Source: a virus. Taken from it: a DNA stretch of 64,000 nt. The notes beneath the pieces are model-generated. The model was not told where the DNA came from and ran no database searches. It saw only the letters and a list, made by a program, of their open reading frames with translations. How positions within the stretch are numbered: the stretch's first letter is position 1; each line of letters begins with the position of its first letter. A program made the translations under genes and the position numbers. The stretch spans positions 1 through 64,000 of the IMG/VR virus record IMGVR_UViG_3300027704_000009. One strand, 5' to 3'. This document shows positions 24,743 through 33,100 of this stretch, piece by piece.

Positions 24743-25411
24743 TTAAGTATTTATTTCATTTATCAAAGGAAATATGTTAGCAATAACTTTCGCACAAGCG
24801 ATAGCGACTTCCATGTGTTCCTTTTGTGTTCCGTTAGCACTACGCAATTCAATGTAGTGAACCCACGAACGTAAACTACCGTTCATATATAATGTTGTCT
24901 TTGTAAGTCCTTCGGGTAATACCTTACGAGCTTGTTCTTTAGCAATGCCTTTTTCAATAGCATTCTCATATGCAACCTTTGAAACTTCTGCAACGTGCTT
25001 TTGTTGTGAGTCCCACCAATGTTGTAAATCTCTGTCATCAGTAGCAATACTGTTTTGTCTATTCTTTGTGTCTTGTAAACGTGCTTCACTGTACTCAAAG
25101 ATATCTCCTTGTGCTTTAGGATCAGCATAACGTTGACTAAATTCTTGGAATGAAAAACTACGGTGCCTTACAATTTGATGTGCAATATCCCTAGTTGTTT
25201 TGATTTCTAAACAAGCACTAACCATTTCTAATGGTGACCAATGCTTATGTTTAATCAAATACTTGATAAGTTTCTCATTTGTTTCTTTATTCATTTGTCC
25301 TGCAGGATTACTTACCCTGGCACAAAAGGCAATGAGGTCTTGTACACTGTCTAATTCTGTGTACTCTTTTACAGGATTACTGTAACTTATCATCTTAACT
25401 TCGGCTGTCAT
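24743..25411 (-). CDS. thyX: Flavin-dependent thymidylate synthase
   Basis: The ThyX signature RHRxxSxxExSxRY is complete at 82-95. A conserved LPEGL, MNGSLRSWVHYIELR region follows, and the length (222 aa) is typical. The enzyme makes dTMP from dUMP with methylene-tetrahydrofolate, FAD and NADPH. It is common in marine phages and supplies thymidine for this AT-rich genome. Confidence 0.95.
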   Translation of the reverse strand: MTAEVKMISYSNPVKEYTELDSVQDLIAFCARVSNPAGQMNKETNEKLIKYLIKHKHWSPLEMVSACLEIKTTRDIAHQIVRHRSFSFQEFSQRYADPKAQGDIFEYSEARLQDTKNRQNSIATDDRDLQHWWDSQQKHVAEVSKVAYENAIEKGIAKEQARKVLPEGLTKTTLYMNGSLRSWVHYIELRSANGTQKEHMEVAIACAKVIANIFPLINEINT

Positions 25412-25729
25412 TTATAATTCTCCAAGAGTTTGATTTGTTGCTTCGGCTATTATATCCGCGGCTTTAGATGTGTCAATATGCCAGTCGACATACTTAATTT
25501 TATCTTCGATGGTGGCTATCTTGTCGTCTAGTGCTTGTTCCATAGCTCTATAATCAACACCGTGCTTTGACACGATGTCTTTTATATATAAATCTATGAC
25601 TTGCCCATTCTTAAGATGAATGACCATTCGTTGAACGTACTGGATAGGAATATCCTGATACTCAACTCCCTCGAACAAATCTTCCCAATGGTTTATAATT
25701 TGAGATAACCATATAGTTGATGTGGTCAA
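25412..25729 (-). CDS. Hypothetical protein (105 aa)
   Basis: Probable TTG start: GGAGAGG lies at the correct distance before TTGACC. Product begins with an aromatic-rich helix (TIWLSQIINHWEDLF) and contains a LKNGQVIDLYIKD hairpin. No family was recognised. Next in the run from thyX. Confidence 0.6.
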   Translation of the reverse strand: MTTSTIWLSQIINHWEDLFEGVEYQDIPIQYVQRMVIHLKNGQVIDLYIKDIVSKHGVDYRAMEQALDDKIATIEDKIKYVDWHIDTSKAADIIAEATNQTLGEL

Positions 25730-25741
25730 AGTGACCTCTCC

Positions 25742-26329
25742 TTATGCTACGGGTGTTGGCGCTTTTGTTGGACGCCCTCTTCCACGTTTCGGTAATGGCT
25801 TTAACTCTTCTGCTTCTTTTAACAAACGAGTTGCTTCTTTTTGCATTGTAGCCGCTTGTGCTCTTAAACTATCTGCAATTTGATCATCAGATAATGGAGT
25901 ACTGCCGCCCGCTGATGGTGGTGCCGATGGATTGTTTACACTCATCTCTGGCATTCTTACATCACGGTTAGTAGGATTTGGAGTTTGTGGTTCGTCGGTT
26001 CCTACAACTGCATTTAGTTCTGATAGTTGTACTCTCGACTTATCGTTTGGTGTTAAAAATACTTCTACAGTTGGAACCTTAACCATTAAGTTTCCTACAT
26101 TAAGAGTATTAAGTAAACCATCTCCGATTACAGTTTTAAATCTGTACACTGCATCAGAAAATGCTGGTGCATTTTGTCCGTCACGTGATTTTAAACATTC
26201 GTTGATTGCATTACGAGGAATTTCTGGTAAAGAATCGATGTATGTAACTAGACAGTTTTCTTTTTCACCAGGAACTGTTCTAAATATTACTGCGACCTTA
26301 CGGTCCTTGTGTATACCAATATGTTTCAT
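25742..26329 (-). CDS. Hypothetical protein with an AT-hook-like C-terminus
   Basis: A folded N-terminal part (MKHIGIHKDRKVAVIFRTVPG...) is followed by a Pro-, Asn- and Ser-rich linker and a helix. It ends in PLPKRGRGRPTKAP, which contains the GRP core with flanking Arg/Lys of an AT-hook. Such a tail can grip the minor groove of AT-rich DNA. Strong SD (AAAGGAG). Role in replication or late transcription is possible but not shown. Confidence 0.65.
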   Translation of the reverse strand: MKHIGIHKDRKVAVIFRTVPGEKENCLVTYIDSLPEIPRNAINECLKSRDGQNAPAFSDAVYRFKTVIGDGLLNTLNVGNLMVKVPTVEVFLTPNDKSRVQLSELNAVVGTDEPQTPNPTNRDVRMPEMSVNNPSAPPSAGGSTPLSDDQIADSLRAQAATMQKEATRLLKEAEELKPLPKRGRGRPTKAPTPVA

Positions 26330-26347
26330 TGATTGCTCCTTTTATGA

Positions 26348-26716
26348 TTAAGATACTGCAGATTGATTATTGCTAATCGGGTCTGTCATTGTATCAGTTG
26401 AACTTGGTGTTGCTTCTGTCGGTGCTTCAACATCTACTGCGGGTGCAGTGTCTGGTGTTGCGGCTGGATCACCTGCTTTAGGTATTGCTCCAGTACTAAC
26501 TAGGAAGTTAACTAGGTTTGTGTATGTTGAACCTACTTGTGCCATTTCATTGGCTTCAAAGGCTCCACGTTTAGAACAAATTTGAATAATTTGAACCATC
26601 TTCTTTAAGTCTCCAACACTTAATCCAATTGGTGCTGTCGCATCTACTGGAGTTGTTGACTCAGGTGTTTTAACAGTTGGTACCTTAATACCAGTTGTTT
26701 TATCTTTTTTTGACAT
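26348..26716 (-). CDS. Hypothetical Thr/Pro/Ala-rich protein (122 aa)
   Basis: Low-complexity ends flank a central helical segment, VGDLKKMVQIIQICSKRGAF, then EMAQVGSTYTNLVNFLV. SD GGAGAG is present before the ATG. Adjacent to the AT-hook-tailed gene and probably co-transcribed with it. No family recognised. Confidence 0.6.
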   Translation of the reverse strand: MSKKDKTTGIKVPTVKTPESTTPVDATAPIGLSVGDLKKMVQIIQICSKRGAFEANEMAQVGSTYTNLVNFLVSTGAIPKAGDPAATPDTAPAVDVEAPTEATPSSTDTMTDPISNNQSAVS

Positions 26717-26732
26717 ATTTCTCTCCGTTATG

Positions 26733-26740
26733 TATAAATA
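26733..26740 (+). promoter_or_regulatory. T4-late-type promoter box
   Basis: TATAAATA, the T4 late -10 consensus, lies 43 bases before the exported-protein gene at 26783. It is on the only plus-strand gene in this minus-strand region, which supports late expression of that gene. Confidence 0.65.
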
Positions 26741-26782
26741 GTTATATACTACTATTATTATTTATCTTCACAGGAAAAGCCC

Positions 26783-27307
26783 ATGAAATTTTTTATTACT
26801 CTTTTTATTATTCTTATGCCCTTTACTAGTGTAAATGCCGAAGAATACAGTCTTACTACTCCGCCTAAAACTATGGTATACAATTTAGCACAGGCAACAT
26901 ATTATTACAATGTGTCTGGAGGGTGTACATACCTATATACTTTACAGTATAAACACTCTTCTATTGCAACCTTTCTTAATCCAAGCGATAATATTGTAGC
27001 ATTAATGAAAGAACAATCTGCAGAAGTCAATACTTGGATGAAACTTAACCAAATAATGGAAGGTATGCTTATTAAAGAGTTTCAACAAACTTACGATAGT
27101 TTACAATCTTATAAGTTTCAACAATTCCAAGAACTAAATGATTTTTTTGCTAGTAACATTATGTCACTGCATCCTGAAGAATATATAACAAGAATTCTCG
27201 GAGCAACTAATTATTGTATTATGAATAGGAAACCTATTCTTGACTTTATTAATAAAGCAGTTAAGTCTACGCCACCGGAAGTTGATAAGCCAAAGAAAAG
27301 AATGTAG
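26783..27307 (+). CDS. Exported hypothetical protein
   Basis: Begins MKFFITLFIILMPFTSVNA, a clear signal peptide with cleavage probably after NA. The mature part is helical, with Cys in a GGCTYLY context and another near NYCIMNR, and ends in a Lys/Pro-rich tail. A T4-late-type box precedes it. Its lone plus-strand location suggests an added gene. It ends inside the convergent gene (41-base overlap). Confidence 0.65.
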   Translation: MKFFITLFIILMPFTSVNAEEYSLTTPPKTMVYNLAQATYYYNVSGGCTYLYTLQYKHSSIATFLNPSDNIVALMKEQSAEVNTWMKLNQIMEGMLIKEFQQTYDSLQSYKFQQFQELNDFFASNIMSLHPEEYITRILGATNYCIMNRKPILDFINKAVKSTPPEVDKPKKRM

Positions 27308-27623
27308 ATTCCTCTGGTACTTCAAAACCAATTGTAACTTCTACATCATACTTGCTTGTATTCCAATCATTGTGTAAGTTTTCAATTTCATCATCGACAT
27401 CGAATTCTTCCCAGGCATCTTTACTAGTAGACTTGCCATAATCTGATACAGTATACCTGCCATCTAGATTATTAAATATCCAATGTTTGATGTTATCAAC
27501 GATATCGTTATGGGTCTTACCTAATCCCATATAATTAAACTTGTGGATTATTTGAGTAAAGTGTTCTGGCATCATACTTACTTCACGTTGATTAAGAACG
27601 TTTAAAGGATTAATGTCTCTCAT
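27267..27623 (-). CDS. Hypothetical protein (118 aa)
   Basis: Start MRDINPLNVLNQREV overlaps the previous stop (TAATG). An acidic middle (EEFDVDDEIENLHNDW) and a VEVTIGFEVPE strand are the visible features. No family recognised. Translationally coupled to the zinc-ribbon gene and so part of the VWA/MoxR transcript. Confidence 0.6.
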   Translation of the reverse strand: MRDINPLNVLNQREVSMMPEHFTQIIHKFNYMGLGKTHNDIVDNIKHWIFNNLDGRYTVSDYGKSTSKDAWEEFDVDDEIENLHNDWNTSKYDVEVTIGFEVPEESTFFSLAYQLPVA

Positions 27624-27796
27624 TATGCCATTGCTCTACGAGAATCAGACAAATTTAATGTCGTCTTTTGTGCCATTACTTTTGGAAAACATTTCTTACA
27701 AAATTGTACAGGTATAATACCTAACTTACCAATCAATGTAGTTGGCTTGTTATGTGTGAATACTTTTGCACAAACTGAACATTTAGGTTTCTTCAC
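27623..27796 (-). CDS. Small zinc-ribbon protein (57 aa)
   Basis: A GTG-started frame of 57 codons with two CxxC knuckles, C6-x-x-C9 (KCSVC) and C33-x-x-C36 (FCKKC), spaced as in a zinc ribbon. The GTG shares a base with the stop of the VWA gene (TAGTG), and its own stop overlaps the next ATG (TAATG), so translation is coupled on both sides. Zinc ribbons of this kind often bind nucleic acid or protein. Confidence 0.7.
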   Translation of the reverse strand: MKKPKCSVCAKVFTHNKPTTLIGKLGIIPVQFCKKCFPKVMAQKTTLNLSDSRRAMA

Positions 27797-29103
27797 TATG
27801 CCGCCTTTCTGGTTTTCTTTGGTTCTTCGTTATAATATGCATGAGTTCCAAATGGAGGAACAATGCTTTCATTACCGTGTATAATGAATACTGTGTCACA
27901 ATACAATTCGTCACCCCAACTTCCAAATGGGTAACCATCTGTAAACATAATTAGTTTCTTAGGATCAATACCGTGTTCTTTCATGTATTCCCAATTACAA
28001 TCGAAGTCTGTACCTCCGCCTCCAACTGGTTGGTAATCAATTAGTTCGTCTCCGTTATGCGGATCAAAATCTGCTTCAGCATACACAGAAGTATCAAAGC
28101 ACCATAACTTAATGCTATAATCTTCGTAAGCATCCATAATACCTTTTACTTCACTTAAGAAGTCTTTTGTCATGCTATTACTAATACTACCTGACATATC
28201 AAGTGCAATACAAACATCAATCTTTTCATCGTTGTTCATACCTGGTAGTATTGCATCCATGTGCCATGAACGTCTGTTAATTTTTTGGAAAGTAAAGTCA
28301 CTTTTAATAGTGCTTTCAATTTGTTGTTGTAACAATGTACGCCAATCCATTTTAGGTTGTGTCCAAGACTCTATAAGTCGTTTAACACCTGCAGGAACAT
28401 TACTAGCACCCGAACTCTGTGCCGCACCCATTACAGCCGCTTTCATCTCTTCTTTAATCTGACGCTTCTCTTCGTCTGACAATGAAGGACGTACACTTTT
28501 GCCGCCTTTAGAATCTCCATTACCTTCAGAAGCATCATTGGCTTTTTTGCCTTTACCATCTTCTTCAAGGTGGTCATCTAATACTTTTTGTAAAAGGTCT
28601 TCAATATCAATTTTGTCTGCGTTTTCATATAAGTCATCATACACTTCTTCAAATGACCAATCATAATATTTTCTATCATGTATCATTTCAACAAGTTTAA
28701 TAGGTTCACCGACTGAGTTTTTAACAAGGTCGCCATTAACACAATAGTCAGCGGCAATGTTTGACAAGTTTTTATCACGTCCATGGAACCTTCCCATGTG
28801 GTCATAAACAACGTGCAACACTTCGTGTCCAAATAAGAACATAGTCTCGCCAACAGTTAGTGCATCTATAAATCTTGTATTGTAATAAAAACGTCTACCG
28901 TCTGTTGCCGCCGTAGGCAACCAATCGTCACCATTTACAAGTTCAAGCCTTGTAGCAAGTGTTCCAAAGAATGGATGTTTAATAAGCAAACTAACACGAG
29001 CTTGTACTAATTTCTCTCTAACTTCTAAATCTAATTTAGGATCAGTTTCAAAGCCTGTTTCACAAACAAACTTACCACTGCTTTTATTAGTTTGAAACGA
29101 CAT
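27796..29103 (-). CDS. VWA protein with N-terminal metallopeptidase-like domain
   Basis: The N-terminal part holds GHEVLHVVYDH (H93-E94-x-x-H97), a zincin-type HExxH. A charged Lys/Gly/Ser-rich linker (about 182-210) leads to a von Willebrand A domain with the MIDAS residues D302-x-S304-x-S306 and a later GGGGTDF. Families with this layout pair with MoxR ATPases, as here (29583-30698), and are thought to remodel protein complexes. Whether HEVLH is catalytic is not shown. It has its own promoter at 29132-29162. Confidence 0.85.
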   Translation of the reverse strand: MSFQTNKSSGKFVCETGFETDPKLDLEVREKLVQARVSLLIKHPFFGTLATRLELVNGDDWLPTAATDGRRFYYNTRFIDALTVGETMFLFGHEVLHVVYDHMGRFHGRDKNLSNIAADYCVNGDLVKNSVGEPIKLVEMIHDRKYYDWSFEEVYDDLYENADKIDIEDLLQKVLDDHLEEDGKGKKANDASEGNGDSKGGKSVRPSLSDEEKRQIKEEMKAAVMGAAQSSGASNVPAGVKRLIESWTQPKMDWRTLLQQQIESTIKSDFTFQKINRRSWHMDAILPGMNNDEKIDVCIALDMSGSISNSMTKDFLSEVKGIMDAYEDYSIKLWCFDTSVYAEADFDPHNGDELIDYQPVGGGGTDFDCNWEYMKEHGIDPKKLIMFTDGYPFGSWGDELYCDTVFIIHGNESIVPPFGTHAYYNEEPKKTRKAA

Positions 29104-29131
29104 ATATTACTCCTTTTGTTTAACTTATACT

Positions 29132-29162
29132 ATTATAATAACATCTTTACAGTATTTGTCAA
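29132..29162 (-). promoter_or_regulatory. Sigma70-type promoter for the VWA gene
   Basis: TTGACA (29157-29162) with TATTAT (29135-29140) at 16 bases, or TATAAT (29132-29137) at 19 bases. The leader reads AGTATAAGTTAAACAAAAGG before the start codon, nearly identical to those at 31145 and 31418. Confidence 0.8.
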
Positions 29163-29166
29163 TACC

Positions 29167-29409
29167 TTAATGCAAGGTTTTCTTAAATATTTGTCCTATT
29201 AATTGGGGGAATTCGTCTTCTATTTCCATACGAACTGCTTCTTCAATACCCGAATCTGCTATTGCAAGGATCTGCTTCATAGTGAATGCCTTTGTCTCTT
29301 TGTTCTTAGGCATTACTACTGTTTTTAATTGTCCGTTTGGACTAATGACAAGCATCCAGTCATCATCTTCAACAGTGTGAAGTAATTTTTTTATTTCTTT
29401 TTCGGTCAT
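29167..29409 (-). CDS. Hypothetical protein (80 aa)
   Basis: Start MTEKEIKKLLHTVEDDDW is preferred; an in-frame ATG at 29508 would add 33 basic residues of poor quality. The product has a hairpin, WMLVISPNGQLKTVVMP, and an acidic helix. No family recognised. It follows the terminator of the MoxR gene. Confidence 0.55.
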   Translation of the reverse strand: MTEKEIKKLLHTVEDDDWMLVISPNGQLKTVVMPKNKETKAFTMKQILAIADSGIEEAVRMEIEDEFPQLIGQIFKKTLH

Positions 29410-29539
29410 ATAATTACTTATCTTTAAGTTTTTAGGGAATAAAGGTGGCCGAGTCTTAGTTCTCTGATGATCGGACTCTGGTTTAATACAACGTAAACTA
29501 GTATTCACTATTCATAACCACCTTATTCTTTTAAAAGCG

Positions 29540-29561
29540 AAAGGGGTTTTTACACCCCTTT
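29540..29561 (-). terminator. Probable terminator behind the MoxR gene
   Basis: Inverted repeat AAAGGGGT / ACCCCTTT with a 6-base loop, about 20 bases after the MoxR stop. On the minus strand it is followed by CGCTTTT, a weak T-tract. Confidence 0.6.
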
Positions 29562-29582
29562 CTAAATTACCTAGCAGGAGAA

Positions 29583-30698
29583 CTAGGCGTTATGACTGGC
29601 TTTGATATACTTACCAAACCTGTCATAAAACTCTTTGTAATTCTTTAAATACTTAGGTCGTAATGGTATCTTGTAAGTAACCAATGCCGCCCTTGCACCA
29701 AGTACAACCATTTCAGTTTCAAAGTTATCCATCATAAACCTAAAGAAGTTATCTGCAAGTTTGTGGAATTTCTCAATACCTTTTGTACCTTCTTTTTCGT
29801 ATGCTTCACGTAATTCGTAACACATAGAAACAGTAAGTGAATACCTACCTGAGATTTCAACACTTGAATCCAGTGTCTTAACCTTGCCTGCAAGTACATC
29901 ACTTGGGTTAGGAAGTTTGCCACTGTTCTTTAAAGTAGCCATAAACTTAACACCAACGCCTTCACCAACTGCACCTGAAACTAGGTTTGCTAATGTTTCT
30001 TCGTCCATGTCATCATCGTCAATTAAGTCACTAACGAATGTCCAAGAACGAGGAGTTGCAAATGAACGACTTGAGCTACGTGGATCAAAGTCAAACAAGT
30101 CCTGCTTGTGAACTGTTATGTGACCAATAACATCTGAATGTATGTTATTATTGATTGCCCAGTTTAACCAAGACTCATAATCAACACGCATTTCTAAGTG
30201 AACGAACCTGTTTGCCAACGGTGCTGGCATCCTGTAAGTAACACCTTTATCAGTCTCCCTGTTACCTGCGGCAACAATAACTACGTTACTTGGAAGTTGA
30301 TATTTACCAACACGGTTATTAAGAACTAATTGGTAAGCCGCCGCCTGTGTACTTTGCGGAGCAGAGTTAAGTTCGTCTAAGAACAATACAACTGTATCAT
30401 ATTGTTTAGCCAACTCAGGACTTGGAAGGTCAACCGGTGGTGCCCAATCCATAACGCCTAATTCTTTATTGTAAAACGGAATACCTTTAATATCAGTTGG
30501 CTCCATTAGTGCCATACGCAAGTCAATTAGCAATGCGTTTCCAATATCACCAGAATCAACAATGCCTTGCATCAGTTCTGATTTACCAATTCCCATAGGT
30601 CCCCAAAGGAACACAGGTCGCTTTTTAGCGAATGCTTTGAGTATAGCCTTGTTAGCGGCAATACTTGTTACGGTCCTATTTTCTGTTAATTGTGACAT
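29583..30698 (-). CDS. MoxR-type AAA+ ATPase
   Basis: Walker A GPMGIGKS (33-40) and Walker B VLFLDE (104-109), followed by AAGNRET (sensor 1) and a RFVHLEMRV region. Length (371 aa) fits the MoxR clade. MoxR ATPases work with VWA partners to fold, activate or dismantle protein complexes. The VWA gene lies downstream on the same strand. Own promoter at 30738-30765 and good SD (AAGGAG). Confidence 0.9.
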   Translation of the reverse strand: MSQLTENRTVTSIAANKAILKAFAKKRPVFLWGPMGIGKSELMQGIVDSGDIGNALLIDLRMALMEPTDIKGIPFYNKELGVMDWAPPVDLPSPELAKQYDTVVLFLDELNSAPQSTQAAAYQLVLNNRVGKYQLPSNVVIVAAGNRETDKGVTYRMPAPLANRFVHLEMRVDYESWLNWAINNNIHSDVIGHITVHKQDLFDFDPRSSSRSFATPRSWTFVSDLIDDDDMDEETLANLVSGAVGEGVGVKFMATLKNSGKLPNPSDVLAGKVKTLDSSVEISGRYSLTVSMCYELREAYEKEGTKGIEKFHKLADNFFRFMMDNFETEMVVLGARAALVTYKIPLRPKYLKNYKEFYDRFGKYIKASHNA

Positions 30699-30737
30699 AT
30701 TATCTCCTTAATTTGTCGTTTTTTTAGTTTATACTTT

Positions 30738-30765
30738 ATAATAACATCTTTTGTCTTGTTGTCAA
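30738..30765 (-). promoter_or_regulatory. Sigma70-type promoter for the MoxR gene
   Basis: TTGACA (30760-30765) and TATTAT (30738-30743) with a 16-base spacer. The following leader starts AAAGTATAAACTAAA. Confidence 0.8.
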
Positions 30766-30770
30766 CCTTT

Positions 30771-31112
30771 TTAGGCAACATTTTGAAATCCTAAACTTGC
30801 AACAACAGATTTATTACCGCTTTCATCTATGACAATATCTCCAACACTAATTGAATGCATTGGTTTAAATCTTTCTATTTGTTCTTCAGGGCCTATATTA
30901 CCAACTTCAAATACATCTTCTAAATCGTTAGCATTAATATTTGCAACGTGTTCAAAGTAACCATCTTTAAATGCTTGACTGGCTGGAACATTAATATCTT
31001 CTGCAAGAATCATATCCATTTTAGCCTTCTGCTTTGGAACTGAATTATGTCCATGTTCATTGATCATATCAACATCAGCATCTGACAATCTAATTTGAAA
31101 AACTTTATACAT
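30771..31112 (-). CDS. Hypothetical protein (113 aa)
   Basis: Begins MYKVFQIRLSDADVDMINEHG, with a later DVFEVGNIGPEEQIERFKPMHSISVGDIV segment and a C-terminal SH3-like strand pair. SD AAAGGAG and an own promoter (31145-31172) support it. Such short, separately promoted genes are typical of T4-like marine phages. No family recognised. Confidence 0.65.
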   Translation of the reverse strand: MYKVFQIRLSDADVDMINEHGHNSVPKQKAKMDMILAEDINVPASQAFKDGYFEHVANINANDLEDVFEVGNIGPEEQIERFKPMHSISVGDIVIDESGNKSVVASLGFQNVA

Positions 31113-31144
31113 ATATTCAACTCCTTTGTTTAACTTATATAACT

Positions 31145-31172
31145 ATTATAACACAAACAGTTAATGTGTCAA
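31145..31172 (-). promoter_or_regulatory. Sigma70-type promoter for 30771-31112
   Basis: TTGACA (31167-31172) and TATAAT (31145-31150) with a 16-base spacer, then the shared leader TATAAGTTAAACAAAGGAG. Confidence 0.85.
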
Positions 31173-31179
31173 TACCTAA

Positions 31180-31383
31180 TTACAGGTATTTTGACATTTT
31201 TTCTTGCCATACTTCATAAAGTCCATCTTCAACGTTATCAGCATCAGAAGAACCAGCAAGTAAATCTTCATGGTGTTTCATTTTGTTAGTAAATTCATCA
31301 AACGATTCACAGTTTGTAATTTCTTTATTTGCAATGTCGTAAAACTTATCTACGTTATCAAATATATAACTACTCATTCCCAT
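31180..31383 (-). CDS. Hypothetical acidic protein (67 aa)
   Basis: Starts MGMSSYIFDNVDKFYDIANK and is acidic and helical throughout. Own promoter (31418-31445) and an AAAGGAG site. No family recognised. Confidence 0.65.
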   Translation of the reverse strand: MGMSSYIFDNVDKFYDIANKEITNCESFDEFTNKMKHHEDLLAGSSDADNVEDGLYEVWQEKMSKYL

Positions 31384-31417
31384 TTTTATCTCCTTTGTTT
31401 AATTTAACTTATACTTT

Positions 31418-31445
31418 ATAATAACATCTATTGCCAATGTGTCAA
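31418..31445 (-). promoter_or_regulatory. Sigma70-type promoter for 31180-31383
   Basis: TTGACA (31440-31445) and TATTAT (31418-31423), spacer 16, followed by AAGTATAAGTTAAATTAAAC and AAAGGAG. The 110 bases between it and the 31560 gene hold nothing recognisable. Confidence 0.8.
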
Positions 31446-31559
31446 CCTTTTATTAATCGTGTGTTATATGAAGTATTTGAGCCCTTAAACACCCGTTAAA
31501 TGGTAGTTTAATCGCTTATATAAGGGTCGTATACGGGATCTGCGGGTTTATGTGTAAAC

Positions 31560-31946
31560 TTATAGGGGTTTGTTGGCTTCTAGATACAAATCTAAGTCGC
31601 CATCGTATAAAGACAGCATAGTTGCTACTTCTTCACCGAATAGTTCAATTTTAGGGAAATTGTTGGATAAGGATCCAACTAGGAAATATGGACATTCAAT
31701 TACTTTATCCATATACAATACATTCTTAAAGTTCTGTATTGGTCGTTTAAGTTTTAAAGTGGTGTACTCGATATTGCAGTTAGCAACAAAGAATGCTCTG
31801 CCATTATTGGTTAGCCTTAGCCCACCATCTTCTCTAAAGTTTGCCCAAATCTTTGGATACAATTTATCTAGAGGTTCGTCTATACCAACTGCTTCTTTAA
31901 GCAGTATTTCGGTTAGCCTTCGTTTGTTGATTCCGGATATATGCAT
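31560..31946 (-). CDS. Hypothetical protein (128 aa)
   Basis: The start MHISGINKRRLTEILL, overlapping the upstream gene, is preferred over an ATG 13 codons earlier that would overlap more. The product has a basic helical N-terminus and then mixed strands ending LYDGDLDLYLEANKPL. No family recognised; the sequence looks well structured. Confidence 0.6.
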   Translation of the reverse strand: MHISGINKRRLTEILLKEAVGIDEPLDKLYPKIWANFREDGGLRLTNNGRAFFVANCNIEYTTLKLKRPIQNFKNVLYMDKVIECPYFLVGSLSNNFPKIELFGEEVATMLSLYDGDLDLYLEANKPL

Positions 31947-32215
31947 ACGCCTGCGTTCATTAAAACTACTGTAAATTTGTCGCACTTGAATAGTACGTTA
32001 AGTTTTTTCGCTAGGTTGATTGCATGGCCCGGGTTTGAAAATGAAACTTTCTTATACTTTGGAGATGCGTATCCAATCATCGCATTAAAACTCTTTAAGT
32101 TGATTGGTTTTTGGTCATAAAATACTGCCCAAACACCTTCACTCGCAAGGATCTGATCCGTTTTATAGTCTTTGTCGACTTTTTCAATAAGAATTACTGG
32201 CTTTGGTCTACTCAC
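31913..32215 (-). CDS. Hypothetical protein (100 aa)
   Basis: Begins MSRPKPVILIEKVDKDY, with alternating strands and helices (GVWAVFYDQKPINLKS, then GHAINLAKKLN). Upstream lies a T4-late-type box (32247-32254). Its end overlaps the next gene by about 34 bases. No family recognised. Confidence 0.6.
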   Translation of the reverse strand: MSRPKPVILIEKVDKDYKTDQILASEGVWAVFYDQKPINLKSFNAMIGYASPKYKKVSFSNPGHAINLAKKLNVLFKCDKFTVVLMNAGVCIYPESTNEG

Positions 32216-32246
32216 TTATATTCTCCGATATATTTAATTACAAATA

Positions 32247-32254
32247 TATTTATC
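32247..32254 (-). promoter_or_regulatory. T4-late-type promoter box
   Basis: On the minus strand GATAAATA, one base from the T4 late consensus, lies 32 bases before the gene at 31913-32215. Confidence 0.45.
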
Positions 32255-32278
32255 CAAAGAACATATTAAATGCTACTA

Positions 32279-32500
32279 TTATGAGTTAAAAACTCCACCG
32301 TCCATTTCGCCTGTAGTGGGTGCTACATCTTGCTCCAGTAGTGTTATTACTTTGTTTTGTAAAGATATTACTTTATCTTGTAGTTCTACAATGTCATTTA
32401 CTATTAGGCTGGCTTGTGTTGTATCGATTGATACTTGATCTTTATGCATATCTCTACTGCTAGAAACTAGATGTGCAAATTCTGATAGTTGTATACTCAT
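32279..32500 (-). CDS. Hypothetical coiled-coil protein (73 aa)
   Basis: The ATG at 32500 is preferred because AGGAAG precedes it and it overlaps the stop of the small membrane ORF (ATGA). A start at 32527 would add nine residues. A heptad-like stretch, DIVELQDKVISLQNKVITLL, suggests a short coiled coil. No family recognised. Confidence 0.55.
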   Translation of the reverse strand: MSIQLSEFAHLVSSSRDMHKDQVSIDTTQASLIVNDIVELQDKVISLQNKVITLLEQDVAPTTGEMDGGVFNS

Positions 32501-32583
32501 TTGGGATCTTCCTGGTTCATACGCCATAACATAAACACCGGTAAGGCATAGGATAGTAATAAGATTAATACTAGACTAATCAT
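32497..32583 (-). CDS. Possible 28-aa single-span membrane peptide
   Basis: A 28-codon frame whose ATG overlaps the end of the 32576 gene and whose stop forms ATGA with the next start. Product MISLVLILLLSYALPVFMLW plus a polar tail is a clean membrane span. GGGAAG precedes the ATG. The end-to-end coupling supports real translation. Confidence 0.5.
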   Translation of the reverse strand: MISLVLILLLSYALPVFMLWRMNQEDPK

Positions 32584-33100
32584 CTTCCCTACTTTTTTTC
32601 CGTAGTGTTGTTAGCATATCTTCTTTTATTTTAAATGGGCCAATAAACTCGTATTTGTCTAAGGTTACAAGTTTTGGACAAAAACTTCTTGTCCAACCAT
32701 TCTCGTACCTAACAACATAGTAACCTGCACAATGCATACTTTGACTTTTTTCATTTTTAGAATATAATGGAAGTTTCTTTCTAACATCATATACTTCATT
32801 GAACGGTTGACTTGCACTAGGATACCCATGTACATCGGCAACGTGTTTTTCGTCTGTATTTCGTGTTACTTCGCCTTGTGGTGACTGAACAGTTACATTT
32901 ATAACGTTAGTATCAATGTTAATACCAAAGTCCACAGTTAAACTAGACTTATCTACTTGTCTAACAATACCGTCTTTGTAACTAACTTCATATTGGTCAC
33001 TAGTATCATTACCTACTTGTCTAAGTGTTCCACACTTTTGACCATCTGCTTCGATGATCCAAAATTTCTTTTCAATTATTGTTTTTAAATTATAACTCAT
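32576..33100 (-). CDS. Hypothetical protein (174 aa)
   Basis: Starts MSYNLKTIIEKKFWIIEADG, strand-rich, with QYEVSYKDGIVRQVD and a C-terminal GYYVVRYENGWTRSFCPK segment. The start overlaps the exonuclease stop (ATGA-type, 4 bases). No family recognised. Confidence 0.6.
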   Translation of the reverse strand: MSYNLKTIIEKKFWIIEADGQKCGTLRQVGNDTSDQYEVSYKDGIVRQVDKSSLTVDFGINIDTNVINVTVQSPQGEVTRNTDEKHVADVHGYPSASQPFNEVYDVRKKLPLYSKNEKSQSMHCAGYYVVRYENGWTRSFCPKLVTLDKYEFIGPFKIKEDMLTTLRKKSREDD

